Assembly: GCA_020348925.1 (NCBI GenBank)
Contig: CP070758.1
Location: 1,850,079 to 1,914,078 of the forward strand
Direction: 5' to 3'
Source: Gemmatimonadota bacterium
Lineage (GTDB): Bacteria; JBHIER01; G020348925
DNA: 64,000 bases
Positions 54,000-63,765 of the stretch are shown piece by piece. Numbering within the stretch: the first letter of the stretch is position 1; the number at the start of each line of letters is the position of its first letter. A program made the position numbers and the translations under genes. Below the pieces are notes generated by a model. It was not told the origin of the DNA and made no database searches. It saw nothing but the letters and a program-made list of their open reading frames with translations.

Positions 54000-56117
54000 T
54001 CAAGAGTCGAGGCGAATTCGGATCCGTCCGTCAACGGCAGTGCATTTCTCCCTTTCCGGAAATGCGATGAAAGGATTCACGTCCATCTCTTGAATGGCAT
54101 TGAAATCACTCACCAGCTGAGAGACTCGCTGCAGCATTTCCGCAATGACGTCAAAGGCTACGGGTTTCTCTCCGCGCACACCCTTGAGCAATGGAAAGCT
54201 CTTGAGCGTTTTTACCATTTCCAGCGCTTCGATATCCGTAATGGGATGAATCCGGAAATTGACATCTTTAAACGTTTCGACGTAAATACCGCCCATGCCG
54301 AACATGATGAGAGGTCCAAACTTGGGATCCTGAATCATGCCCAGGATCGTCTCTTTTCCCCCGGTGATCATCTCCTGGATCATGATTTGAAACTCCCCCA
54401 GTTTCTTCTTGATAGGCTTGGTGGCATCAACGATCTGTTTGATACCACGGATGAGTTCGGCCTCATTACGGATGTCCAGAACGACCCCCCCGATATCTGA
54501 TTTGTGTATCACCTCCGGGCTGACAATCTTCAGTGCCACTGGAAACTCAAGTTTTTCCGCCCGCTCCAATGCTTCATCGTACGTATTTGCGATCTCAGCC
54601 TTCGGGAACGGAATACCGTATGCTTCGAGTACATCCACCACCTCTTTCTCCGTGAGATATTCCCGTCTCTCACGCAGCGCTCTCGTGAAAATAGTTTCGG
54701 CCTTCTTTTTTTTCACTTTAAATTCGCCGATTTTTCCGGTTTTGCGTTCTCGAAACTTTCCGTATTTTACCATAGCCGAAAGGGCCAGCGCGGCTGACTC
54801 GGGAAACAGGTACACCGGAAGCCGGTTTCGCTTCAGATCTTTGATCCCACTCCGCTCATCCGCGGCACTCATGAAGCAGCAGAGTATGGGTTTGTTGAAC
54901 GAATTTTGGGAAGCCGCAATAATCGCCTGGGCCACGCCAACGGGGTCAATCGTGATGGGGGGCACGAAGATGACGATGACGGCATCCACATTATTGTCCT
55001 GAAGGACGGCCTTGAGCGTCTTTCTGTATTGCTCACTGCCGGCCCCTGAGACCATGTCCATGGGGTTGGAGTAACTGGCTTCCGGATTACTGAACTTTCT
55101 CAATGTCGTGATGGTCTTGGGGTTGAACGGGGGTAGATCAAGACCGAGGCTGACACAGGCGTCGGCGGCCAGTATACCGGGACCGCCGGCATTGGTGACG
55201 ATGGCCACTCGCTGGCCTTTGGGAATGGGCTGGTTGGCAAAGGCCTCCGACACATCGAAAAGCTCCTCCATGGATCTCACCCGGAGGACGCCGCACTGAT
55301 CCAGGAGGGCTTCGGCCGCAACATCGAGGCCTGCCAGGGCCCCGGTATGGGATGAGGCCGCCCGAGCCCCCGCTTCGGTGCGTCCGGCCTTCACGACGAT
55401 AATGGGTTTCTGTTGGACTATGGAGCGGGCAAGCATTGTGAAGCGCCTCGGATCCCCGAAGCTCTCCAAGTACAGAAGAATGAGCTCGGTCTGGGGATCA
55501 TCCTTCCAGTACTCGAGAAGATCGTTCCCGGCTACATCCGCCTTATTGCCGACGCTGACAAACATCGACAATCCGAGATTGAGTTGCGAGGCATGATCCA
55601 GAATGGCTTCCCCCAGCGCTCCGCTCTGGGACAGAAATCCGATCTTGCCCGGCAGAGGCAGGGCCGTGGCGAAGGTGGCGTTCAGGCGAACGTCGGGATC
55701 GGTGTTGATCACCCCGAAGCAGTTGGGACCCACCATTCGCATCCCATACTTTCGTATCTTCTTGATAAGTTTCTCCTCGGCCTCAATGCCCTTGGGACCG
55801 ACCTCCCGAAATCCTGCCGTGATCATGACGATCCCTTTCACTCCCTTCTTTCCGCAATCGTCGATCATCTTCGGTACCAATTGCTTGGGCACCACTATGA
55901 CGGCCAGGTCGATCTCATCGGGGACATCCAGGACACTGGGATAGCATTTCGTGCTGTGGACGACCTTTGCCTTGGGATTGATGGGAAAAACAGGACCGTT
56001 GAATTCGAAGCGGAACAAATTCCTCAGGAGCTGGCCCCCAACGGAATCCTCTCGTCGCGATGCACCGATGACGGCCACCGACCTCGGTCGAAAGATGTAG
56101 TCTAAATCGTGACGCAT
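54000..56117 (-). CDS. ADP-forming acetyl/acyl-CoA synthetase, fused alpha-beta
   Basis: 705 residues. ATG 56117 is chosen because GGAGGAGG lies just upstream; the earlier ATG at 56147 lacks a site. The order is a CoA-binding domain (YIFRPRSVAVIGASRREDS), a succinyl-CoA-ligase-like domain (GKIGFLSQSGALGEAILDHA, TSHTGALAGLD with the phospho-His) and a C-terminal ATP-grasp domain (FPVALKIVSPEVIHKSDIGG, MITGGKETILGM). The enzyme makes ATP from ADP while converting acyl-CoA to acid, a typical energy step of fermenting archaea and many anaerobic bacteria. The fused alpha-beta order is common in the family. Confidence 0.93.
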   Translation of the reverse strand: MRHDLDYIFRPRSVAVIGASRREDSVGGQLLRNLFRFEFNGPVFPINPKAKVVHSTKCYPSVLDVPDEIDLAVIVVPKQLVPKMIDDCGKKGVKGIVMITAGFREVGPKGIEAEEKLIKKIRKYGMRMVGPNCFGVINTDPDVRLNATFATALPLPGKIGFLSQSGALGEAILDHASQLNLGLSMFVSVGNKADVAGNDLLEYWKDDPQTELILLYLESFGDPRRFTMLARSIVQQKPIIVVKAGRTEAGARAASSHTGALAGLDVAAEALLDQCGVLRVRSMEELFDVSEAFANQPIPKGQRVAIVTNAGGPGILAADACVSLGLDLPPFNPKTITTLRKFSNPEASYSNPMDMVSGAGSEQYRKTLKAVLQDNNVDAVIVIFVPPITIDPVGVAQAIIAASQNSFNKPILCCFMSAADERSGIKDLKRNRLPVYLFPESAALALSAMVKYGKFRERKTGKIGEFKVKKKKAETIFTRALRERREYLTEKEVVDVLEAYGIPFPKAEIANTYDEALERAEKLEFPVALKIVSPEVIHKSDIGGVVLDIRNEAELIRGIKQIVDATKPIKKKLGEFQIMIQEMITGGKETILGMIQDPKFGPLIMFGMGGIYVETFKDVNFRIHPITDIEALEMVKTLKSFPLLKGVRGEKPVAFDVIAEMLQRVSQLVSDFNAIQEMDVNPFIAFPEREKCTAVDGRIRIRLDS

Positions 56118-56240
56118 GTCAATTCCTCCTCCGAGTGGAGTAGCCATAAAGATACGTTCTCCATAATTAACATTAAATATACTAAAATGATCTATTTTTT
56201 AAAAGGGATAGTGTAAAATAACCGGGGTGTTTTGATGTGG

Positions 56241-57110
56241 TCAGTTCAAAAGAGGGATGCGCTGTTTTCCCTCAGGGCAGATGGTGGCGAAGTTGCATTC
56301 ACGACACCTCCGGTCGGCAGGATCGGGAGGGAAATCGGTCTCGGTTTGCACGGCCAACATCTCCTTGGCACGGGTCGCAATGGACTCTTTCAGCTCTTCC
56401 AGTTGGTCCTGTGTTTTTACAATTGCGTGTGACTCACCACTGCGGAGGAAGACCAGCTCGGCTGAAACCTGAGCCGCCGGCACTGAGAAGCGATCAATGG
56501 CCCACAGAATATACACGCCCATCTGCTCGTCAGCGTTGCTGTCGAGCCACCGTTCATCACCGGTCTTCCAATCGGTGATGACGGTCTTCTCCTCATCGGT
56601 CTGCGTGATGAGATCGACCTGAACCCACACTTTCGTCTGTCTCACTTGAAAAGAGTTGAGCCGTTCGTATTCGAGGAGTCTCCTCTCTCTATAGTCAGGC
56701 CAAATGATGCTGAAGAAATTATCCAACTGCTTGAGACCGTCGGATCTGGCGGCCTCAAACTGGTCGTCACTCAGCGTCAGACCGTTAACAGTCTCGGTGA
56801 TTATGGTCTTGGGATGCTGTTTGATCTCCTCAACCTGTTGGATGAAATATTTTCGCGCCCCATCCTCCAAGAGAGGTTTGTTCCGGCTGTGCAGGGCCAT
56901 CTGGTTCCTGATCACCTCGTGAATCAATTCCCCTTTCCAGAAGATGAATTTTTTAATTTTGGATAGCCGTTGCAATCTCTCCCGTTTCGGATCCCCGGGG
57001 AATCCCTCCCATTTCCCGATGTACTGGTAATAATAGGCCAGTTTACACTCATCCCAGAGGACCTGTCTCGTTTTGGACCAGCCGAACATCTTTCGCCAGT
57101 AAGTATTCAT
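56241..57110 (-). CDS. RecB-like PD-(D/E)XK nuclease with Fe-S cysteines
   Basis: 289 residues from ATG 57110, fourteen bases after the upstream stop. It fits the PDDEXK_1/Cas4-like nuclease group: KFIFWKGELIHEVIRNQ (His), VWVQVDLIT and VITDWKTG (catalytic Asp and D-x-K), and QMGVYILWA. Cysteines at the N-terminus (DECKLAYYY) and C-terminus (RRCRECNFATICPEG) match the Fe-S cluster-holding Cys of this group. A role in DNA repair is likely. No Cas genes or CRISPR arrays are nearby, so a CRISPR role is not supported. Confidence 0.87.
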   Translation of the reverse strand: MNTYWRKMFGWSKTRQVLWDECKLAYYYQYIGKWEGFPGDPKRERLQRLSKIKKFIFWKGELIHEVIRNQMALHSRNKPLLEDGARKYFIQQVEEIKQHPKTIITETVNGLTLSDDQFEAARSDGLKQLDNFFSIIWPDYRERRLLEYERLNSFQVRQTKVWVQVDLITQTDEEKTVITDWKTGDERWLDSNADEQMGVYILWAIDRFSVPAAQVSAELVFLRSGESHAIVKTQDQLEELKESIATRAKEMLAVQTETDFPPDPADRRCRECNFATICPEGKQRIPLLN

Positions 57111-57123
57111 CAACAATACTCTT

Positions 57124-58740
57124 TTATCGTTCAGATTTGACCGGCACGTACCTGACTTCAAGGAACGGGATCAGATCTCCAACTTTCACCTTCGATACCC
57201 TTTCGGGTCCGCCCACATCAATGGGGGCTGAAGCCAGTTGATACTCCATGCTTGGCCAGTGATGAACCTCGACGTTGATCGTGTATGTTCCGTCCTGGAC
57301 CCCACGCCCATCGTGATCCGTCGCATCCCAAATATAGGAATGCCAGCCAGCCGCTATGCTGGCACCGGTCGTGGCATCCGTCTCAAAATCTGAGGCTTCG
57401 GCCCATTTCGTCAGGACAATCTGACTGGCCCCCACATGTCCTGAAAAACCAGACACATAGAGCGTTTTCACAAAATTTTTCCCCTCATCCTCCACCCAGA
57501 CAGCAGTCTGAGGCTGCAGCTCGGTCTCAAACCCGATGGCGAATCGGACGACGACGATCGGTCCTGGATAGTGACTGATATCGATGGTGCTTTCCTGGGG
57601 TGTCATCTCCTCGAAAACCATTTGAACGGCCTCTGACTCCGGATAACTCGTGATCAATTCCTCCCACACAGACAGTCCTTTGCGATGATAAGCCGATCCG
57701 AGGGCGTACAATGCCTTGGACTTGAGCTCATCGGAGGATGCCGTTTCAATGACCGTCTTAAGATCATCAATGGCTTGATCGGTCTTTTCCATAAATGATG
57801 GGAGCTGCGCGCCAAGCATGCCTCTCAGAAACCGGATCTCCGGGTCATCAGGGGCCATGGCCACGGCCTCATCGACCGTCTGATACCCTTCCAGGGCAGA
57901 GTTCGTTCTCAGATCGGTATCTGTGGCGATCCGTTCATCGTACCCTTCACCGGCCAGCGATGCGCATGCCAATCCCAACCAGGCCTTGGCCTTGGCGTTC
58001 GTCGGTTCCGCTGCCATAACCTTCTCCAGGAGCTCCACCGCTTTCTCAGGTGCTCCTTTTTCAATGTAATCTATTGCAGCATCGAGATCGCCTCTCGATT
58101 TTTTCGGTACTCCTTCATCTTCAATTCTCTGCTGTGGGAGCTCCGAGGTCAACTTTTTGAGTTGGGATTGCGCCTCCCGTGCCATGTCCGAATCAGGAGC
58201 ACGCCGGACTACCTCTGTCCAAACCTTTTTCGCCTCATCCTTTTGACCCTTTTTAGAGTATCCCGTACCGAGAAGGTTGTACGTCTGAATTACAATATCG
58301 TCCGGAACACTCTTCGGCTCCGCCTCGGCGATGTCAAGAACAGTGTTCAGATCTCCGATCCCCCGGTCGAGTTTGCCCAGAAAAGCGGGGACCATCACGC
58401 CCATGAGCCCCCTGAAGAATCTGGCCATGACGTGGAGCGAATCAAGGGCGACGGCTTTATCCAGATGTTCAAAAGCTTTCCCTGATCTCGCTGCTTTGAT
58501 CATCATATCGTCCGACTCTCCCGCGCTCTGACCGAGATATCCACCCAGCCAGGCGTGGGCCGTGGGATCGTTGGGAAACTCCTCGATGGCTTTTTCCATT
58601 ACCGTGATGGCAGCCTCAATATCGCCGGTCCGGGCTTTTCCCTCGGCCTGCTGGACGTATTCGCCGACGGTTTGAGCGCCTACAAAGTTACAGAGTAAAA
58701 AGCTTAACGCCATACTGAGTATCATCTTAAATAAATTCAC
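57124..58740 (-). CDS. Secreted TPR protein with DUF2271-like C-terminal domain
   Basis: 538 residues; GTG start at 58740 with AAGGAGGT upstream. Signal peptide MILSMALSFLLCNFVGAQT. Several TPR-like helical pairs follow (YVQQAEGKARTGDIEAAITV; ELLEKVMAAEPTNAKAKAWL), twice in similar form, so residues ~25-200 and ~210-390 look like an internal duplication. The C-terminal ~150 residues resemble DUF2271: VVVRFAIGFETEL, FVKTLYVSGFSGHVG, GASIAAGWHSYIWDATDHDG, DGTYTINVEVHHWPSMEY. Such proteins are probably periplasmic and have no established activity. It overlaps nothing and ends just before the nuclease start, suggesting one transcript. Confidence 0.82.
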   Translation of the reverse strand: MNLFKMILSMALSFLLCNFVGAQTVGEYVQQAEGKARTGDIEAAITVMEKAIEEFPNDPTAHAWLGGYLGQSAGESDDMMIKAARSGKAFEHLDKAVALDSLHVMARFFRGLMGVMVPAFLGKLDRGIGDLNTVLDIAEAEPKSVPDDIVIQTYNLLGTGYSKKGQKDEAKKVWTEVVRRAPDSDMAREAQSQLKKLTSELPQQRIEDEGVPKKSRGDLDAAIDYIEKGAPEKAVELLEKVMAAEPTNAKAKAWLGLACASLAGEGYDERIATDTDLRTNSALEGYQTVDEAVAMAPDDPEIRFLRGMLGAQLPSFMEKTDQAIDDLKTVIETASSDELKSKALYALGSAYHRKGLSVWEELITSYPESEAVQMVFEEMTPQESTIDISHYPGPIVVVRFAIGFETELQPQTAVWVEDEGKNFVKTLYVSGFSGHVGASQIVLTKWAEASDFETDATTGASIAAGWHSYIWDATDHDGRGVQDGTYTINVEVHHWPSMEYQLASAPIDVGGPERVSKVKVGDLIPFLEVRYVPVKSER

Positions 58741-58883
58741 AATACCTCCTTACGGAGAAAGAGTGATACAGAAACAGAAATTCTTCCCCTCATGAAATTT
58801 ATGCGCCTTTTAAATATATTGCAGGTACTCAATAGAATACTACTCTCCTCAGCGTCTGTCAATCAAAAAATTGCCGGATCATA

Positions 58884-58919
58884 GAAAAAGCCGCCGAGTT
58901 TGGTCGCAACCCGGCGGCT
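58884..58919 (-). terminator. Rho-independent terminator on the minus strand
   Basis: AGCCGCCG and CGGCGGCT arms (58889-58896 and 58912-58919) around a 15-base loop. On the - strand it is followed by TTTTTCTAT. It lies ~670 bases past the stop of the large gene at 59593-63555, an unusual distance. Confidence 0.7.
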
Positions 58920-59449
58920 CCTCCGTTCAATTGTAAAGTTCTCTTGCTCTTGGACTTTTCGACACTTTTCGAAAATCCGTGGACTTTACGAACTGATCGG
59001 TCAGTGTCTCCTCCATCCGGTTCACAATTGCTGTGGGACCGACCTCCCACAGATCGTGAGTCTGCGAGAGGCCGGTCGGTCCGGCATGATACCGGACAGG
59101 AGTTTCTCCTCTTCCTCAGAAACGTTCCGATCCCATCGAGACACTGCGTCTCTCATGTTTGTTAGTATCGACCCCATCATTGGATTCGGTTGGATCCCTT
59201 GCCTCCGCAAGGGCAGGCTCTGGTCCGTTTTGTGGTTATGTCCGTTGGACCGTTGGTCCGTCCGCCCGGTCTTCTATTCTAATAGTTGCAAAAATGTTCA
59301 AAATATCAAAAAAATTTCAACAGTAGAGGGGGTAAGAAGGTATAAGAGGGCCTAAGATGACTTAAGAAGGCTTGATAAGGTTACAAAGGCAACATTTCTT
59401 CTCATCCCTTGGTGTCCACAATTCACATCATTCATAAACACCTCAACCC

Positions 59450-59479
59450 CCTCCCGCAGGTCTTTCAACCTGCGGGAGG
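59450..59479 (+). repeat. Perfect 12-base-pair inverted repeat
   Basis: CCTCCCGCAGGT and ACCTGCGGGAGG around a six-base loop, with TTTCTTT after it on the + strand. It has terminator form on the + strand, but no + strand gene precedes it. It may be a dispersed palindromic repeat or the 3' end of the - strand transcript. Confidence 0.6.
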
Positions 59480-59592
59480 TTTCTTTAGATCCTTCACTTC
59501 GCTCCCCGAGATTGCGCCCGGGGCAGGCAGGACATGCTTTTCGACTCTTCGACTTTTCAACTCAGCAACTCAGTAACTTTGCAACTTGGTTG

Positions 59593-62500
59593 TCATTTCA
59601 TCAACACCATACGCCTGGTGGCGGTGATGCCAGCAGCCGTCAGACGGTAGAAATAGACTCCGCTCGAGACTTCGTTGCCATACTGATCCCGGCCATCCCA
59701 TGTCACCGTGTAATACCCAGGCTCGCGAACCTCATCCACCAACGTCCGCACCTCCTGCCCAAGAATGTTGTAGATCTTCAGGGTGGTGTGGTGTGGAGAT
59801 CTACTATCTGCTATCTGGTATCTGATATCTGTCGATGGGTTAAACGGATTGGGATAGTTCTGCCTCAGGCTGTAAGAAGCTGGAACCAGTTTGTAGGCGA
59901 TATCCATAGTCTCCAGCGGAATGACTCCGGCGGCTACGAGACGGTTGTTGTTGATCTCATCGCAAACCGTTTTTGCCGTTTCATGGTCACCTTCCTGATC
60001 GTCGATTAGGTTGTCACTATAGGTTATCGCCTGAGACGCCGTGGCTTTATCTTCACTGATAACCTCCGTCAGGCTGATATACTCAGCGGCCACATTGAGC
60101 AGCAAAGCCATTAGCTGCTGTTTGGCCCGAGACGTCATGTCGACGTTGCCCTTAAGATTCAACAGGCCTTTCAGCACCTCAAGTTTGTCATCACATAAAC
60201 CTGAAGCTGGCGCCTCATAGACGACAACCTGATTAATCGCATTGCTGTTGAAGTGGACCTCAATCAGGTCAAGATAATCACACAGAGTAACCGCATCGAC
60301 CCGGGCATTGCCTTTCCCGCCCAGGGCGACACCAACCTGGTGTTTCCAAAATCCGATGCTTCTGGGATTGGCAATAATGTCTACGCTGGTAAGCGTCAAA
60401 TCGACAATTACTGTTTCTCCACGGATGACCGTAGTAAAGATCTCATCTGCTGTTGCACTATATCCAAGAGGCGTCACAATGGTTATGATGTAATCTCCCA
60501 CAGGCAAATTATCGATCTGGTAGTACCCATTACTGTCCGTGACAGCAGTCCCGACCAGATCACCAGTGAACTCCTCGTATGCGTCAATATTGATACTCAC
60601 ACCCAAGAGTCCTGTGTTGGGTTCTGGACTGTCAGCAGTCACATGGCCGGCGACCGACCCAACGTACACGGGAGATACTTTCTCCAGAGTCAACAACGCC
60701 CATTCTGTAGACAGTATCAGCAACTCGTCTCCCCACTGGTCCTGGGGCCAAGAACCATCATCGTTCTGGCTGCACGTGATGAAATCGACAAGCTCTTGGA
60801 ACCAGTCTCTTTCAATATCATCAACCCAGATGGCATCGATATTCAGGCTCTCAAAGCCCTTCATTAGGCAGTACATCGCCTGGTAATTGCCTAACCATCC
60901 ATGTGAGTGGATTGTATCCCAGTGACGCTCGATGTAGTCAAGGGCATCTATGACTCTCTGGGTCGAGACATCATCTCCCACAAACGCCATCTCGAACAGC
61001 AAATTGCCCGTTTCGAGGAGATTGCACCAATCATATTCCGGCCTATAATAGGAACCACCATCGGTTTCATTCCCATCGACCGGGTCTTGTATAGTGTTGA
61101 TCCATACGTCCAGCTCGGTCTTGACGAAAGAGGGGATGGTGCAATTAAACCCGTATTGCTCGGACTCAGCATAACGGAGACCAAGGACAGCATAGCCGGA
61201 GTTTGAGTTATCGCTGTAATACTCGTCGTTCTCTTGGTGGTTCTCAACATAGCCCCAGCCACCACGAGCTGGACCCTCATCGTTTTGACCGAAGGCAAAG
61301 TAGTCCACGGTATTCTGAAGGACCTTCTTGTACGTCCACCCATTCACAGCACCGGGAGCCGTTACTGTCATCTCGGGATACCTGCTGCCAGCTATGGCCA
61401 TCATGGCGATGCTCGTCTCGTAGGTGTGATACCTAACGTCCCAAATGCTGATCGCCGAGCCGTCACCTTCGCTATCCGGGTCGCCGGCGGGCTGAATTCC
61501 GATCTCCACAGGATGCGCCATGCTGAACAAGTAATTCAACCCAGCTATGACGTTTGAGCTGTATACATACTCCTCCGAGAAGGGATCATATCCCATCTCA
61601 AAGGCTCGATCCTCCAACTTGAGCACAGCAAAAGCGGTCTTGGCCACGTGGTTTCCTTCCAAACAGGGCCAGGAGCCGTCAGGATTCTGCTGGGCCACCA
61701 GCCAGGCAAAGCCGTCTTGAATCGACTGCTCCTTGTCCCTTGAGACAAAGACGTCCCACTGATCCAGAGCCGCATCGATCATGTTGCGATAGAAATTGAT
61801 CCAGTCATACTCTGGTTCCAGCCAGTCGAGGGACAGCACATCGAAGGGCAGAAAGACAGTGTTGAAACCGCTGCCCTCCACGTGGACACCGCAGTCATTG
61901 CCAGTCTGAGGATCAGTGAAGCAGACGCTGCCGGCGGCATTGGCCGTCAGGTTGTCAATCCAGTTTTGCTGGCCGATCTCATAGACCGGATTATAGAGCA
62001 ACTGCCCAGCGTGAGCGCACAGATCGCCGTAATATGGATCGGTGCACACCGGATTGATGGGATAGGGATCGGTACTACCGCCGCCTACTTCTTGCGGTCC
62101 TAAGGTGGACAGACCGAGGTAGTCGTATTCGAAATCGTTGGGCCCAAAATCGGTGTCCAGGCAGTCGTACCACCAGCACCCGTAGCCCTGGGAGCTGAGG
62201 AAAAAGTTATGCGGGCTGTCAGGGGTGCCGGCTGCCAACCAGTCGCCAATGACATCAATTGGCAAGCCCGACGCTGGATAGGAGCCCTCGGCCACGATGA
62301 TGGTCTCATACAAGGGGACAACTTCAACCAGTAAAGGGCCGTAGGTAGGGACATGCCAGCTATCGTAAGGATAAGGGAACCCACATGCATCAACAGTATT
62401 TAGCATGTAATAGGAGTCAATCCCGTCGGGAAAATCTTCGGAGTTGTAGACCAGCAATATGGTCTCCCTAAACTCCCAGATGTAGTAGTTATACGTCAGG

Positions 62501-63555
62501 GTCATGGAGGTATTGCCCTCAACATCCTCAGCCGAGTAATAGTAGTTCACCATATCGCCTGGCGAGAAACCAGGAATCTGGCCGCACCATTCGTCACCCA
62601 CCTGGGTCAGCTCGGCCTGTCCATAGAACTCTCCCCAGGTGCCATAGTGGACATAAACACGGGCCACACCGGCTGGACCGCCACTGCAATTGACATCCGT
62701 CACCGAAACGCAGACATCCCGTGGATCGGTGCTCACTGTAGTCGTAAGGATAGTCCGGTCGCCGAAGTCCGGCGGGATATCGCCGAGTATCTCCGCGACG
62801 ACTTCGTACCACAAGACATAGCTTCGCAAAAACCAACCAGGGTCACCTGTTGGACTGTATTGCGCATTTTCTGGAGCATAGTACTTGAAGAAACAGTGGG
62901 TACCACCGTACGGCGCTTCACTCGCAAAACCCCAACCAGCGGTCCGCTGATACCTGAGACTGACGCAGAAGTTATCGCCGGCTGAAAACTCAAGAGGGGT
63001 GGACAGGTCAATGGTAAACCATTGCCCGCTGTCAGCCGCAGTAATAGCCTGGGGAAACGGGCCTGCTAAATGGGCACCCAGGGGTGTTGTCAGCCCCGTC
63101 GGATGGGTCCCACCTGACAACCACCCGTCGCCATCCACCGCATCACCGCTGTAGCCGGAATAGGGTGTCTCAAAGATATCAACAATCACGTTACCTACCA
63201 TGTTCATGGGCATGAATCGGGCGGCCAGCACCTTCATATCCCCCGGCGCCTGAAACCAGATAGCCCCCGAATCGTTGTCACTAAATCCAAAGTTGACGGC
63301 GGGATTGTCCAACGTCCGCTTGGTCAGTATCCGGTTACACCCATCCGTGCTGACTTCTCCTCCTCCGATCACCTTGGGTGCCGGTGCAGATGGTTGCCCC
63401 TTCACCCATCTAACATCTCTGTTCGCCATTTTGGCCTTCTGCAATTCATCCATATCAACGGATGTCAGAGACACAATCTTGCCTGCGCCGACCATATTTG
63501 AAAGGAGAAGTGTGACGGAGAAAAGAGTCAACGCGAAAATAACGAATCTTTTCAT
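59593..63555 (-). CDS. Very large secreted protein with FlgD/type-IX-like sorting domain
   Basis: 1320 residues. ATG 63555 is set by AAGGAGGTGG upstream and opens with a signal peptide (MKRFVIFALTLFSVTLLLSN). The N-terminal ~500 residues are beta-rich with no family I recognise. The middle holds helical prenyltransferase/squalene-cyclase-like repeats with the QW-type motif (AWLVAQQNPDGSWPCLEG; ITCSQNDDGSWPQDQWG). Then comes a carboxypeptidase-regulatory-like domain (GHVTADSPEPNTG, DSNGYYQIDNLPVGDYIITI). The end is a FlgD Ig-like/type-IX-type sorting domain: NYPNPFNPSTDIRYQI, LKIYNILGQEVRTLVDE, SSGVYFYRLTA, TRRMVLMK. This points to export to the cell surface by a type IX-like route, whose genes are not in the window. 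The function is unknown. Confidence 0.9.
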   Translation of the reverse strand: MKRFVIFALTLFSVTLLLSNMVGAGKIVSLTSVDMDELQKAKMANRDVRWVKGQPSAPAPKVIGGGEVSTDGCNRILTKRTLDNPAVNFGFSDNDSGAIWFQAPGDMKVLAARFMPMNMVGNVIVDIFETPYSGYSGDAVDGDGWLSGGTHPTGLTTPLGAHLAGPFPQAITAADSGQWFTIDLSTPLEFSAGDNFCVSLRYQRTAGWGFASEAPYGGTHCFFKYYAPENAQYSPTGDPGWFLRSYVLWYEVVAEILGDIPPDFGDRTILTTTVSTDPRDVCVSVTDVNCSGGPAGVARVYVHYGTWGEFYGQAELTQVGDEWCGQIPGFSPGDMVNYYYSAEDVEGNTSMTLTYNYYIWEFRETILLVYNSEDFPDGIDSYYMLNTVDACGFPYPYDSWHVPTYGPLLVEVVPLYETIIVAEGSYPASGLPIDVIGDWLAAGTPDSPHNFFLSSQGYGCWWYDCLDTDFGPNDFEYDYLGLSTLGPQEVGGGSTDPYPINPVCTDPYYGDLCAHAGQLLYNPVYEIGQQNWIDNLTANAAGSVCFTDPQTGNDCGVHVEGSGFNTVFLPFDVLSLDWLEPEYDWINFYRNMIDAALDQWDVFVSRDKEQSIQDGFAWLVAQQNPDGSWPCLEGNHVAKTAFAVLKLEDRAFEMGYDPFSEEYVYSSNVIAGLNYLFSMAHPVEIGIQPAGDPDSEGDGSAISIWDVRYHTYETSIAMMAIAGSRYPEMTVTAPGAVNGWTYKKVLQNTVDYFAFGQNDEGPARGGWGYVENHQENDEYYSDNSNSGYAVLGLRYAESEQYGFNCTIPSFVKTELDVWINTIQDPVDGNETDGGSYYRPEYDWCNLLETGNLLFEMAFVGDDVSTQRVIDALDYIERHWDTIHSHGWLGNYQAMYCLMKGFESLNIDAIWVDDIERDWFQELVDFITCSQNDDGSWPQDQWGDELLILSTEWALLTLEKVSPVYVGSVAGHVTADSPEPNTGLLGVSINIDAYEEFTGDLVGTAVTDSNGYYQIDNLPVGDYIITIVTPLGYSATADEIFTTVIRGETVIVDLTLTSVDIIANPRSIGFWKHQVGVALGGKGNARVDAVTLCDYLDLIEVHFNSNAINQVVVYEAPASGLCDDKLEVLKGLLNLKGNVDMTSRAKQQLMALLLNVAAEYISLTEVISEDKATASQAITYSDNLIDDQEGDHETAKTVCDEINNNRLVAAGVIPLETMDIAYKLVPASYSLRQNYPNPFNPSTDIRYQIADSRSPHHTTLKIYNILGQEVRTLVDEVREPGYYTVTWDGRDQYGNEVSSGVYFYRLTAAGITATRRMVLMK

Positions 63556-63765
63556 TGAATCCACCTCCTTCAAAAACTCATCGTTGACCAATGAGTAAGA
63601 ATTTCACCGGTCCCGAAGATTCAATGTAAGTGTGAAAATCTATATACACAAACCTCCTCTGCTTTGAGATGTTTTATAATCCCCCCTTTCCCATCTCTGG
63701 ATTGAAGCAGATTTGGAATGATTGATTTGTGTTCGAAATTTTTCATATGCTATCGAATATCACAG
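63556..63765 (-). other. Intergenic region at the right end
   Basis: Leader of the large secreted-protein gene. It contains the AAGGAGGTGG ribosome site (about 63560-63570). No clear promoter elements were chosen among the AT-rich candidates. No gene. Confidence 0.4.

Larger units (their letters stand above)
58741..59592 (-). other. Intergenic region with two strong hairpins
   Basis: 852 bases without a convincing gene. Open frames of up to 151 codons on the + strand and 62 codons on the - strand lack ribosome sites and cross the hairpins. It contains a - strand terminator-like hairpin (58884-58919), a long hairpin (59450-59479) and short-period AAG/GTT-rich text such as GTTACTGAGTTGCTGAGTTG on the - strand. 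Confidence 0.5.

Noticed and set aside
55413-56105. 230-codon plus-strand open frame
   Set aside because: Antisense shadow of the ADP-forming acyl-CoA synthetase.
56241-57110. CRISPR-associated Cas4
   Set aside because: The nuclease motifs are shared with RecB-like repair enzymes, and no Cas genes or arrays are present.
58900-59355. 151-codon plus-strand open frame
   Set aside because: Starts inside a terminator hairpin, no ribosome site, unlikely residue composition.
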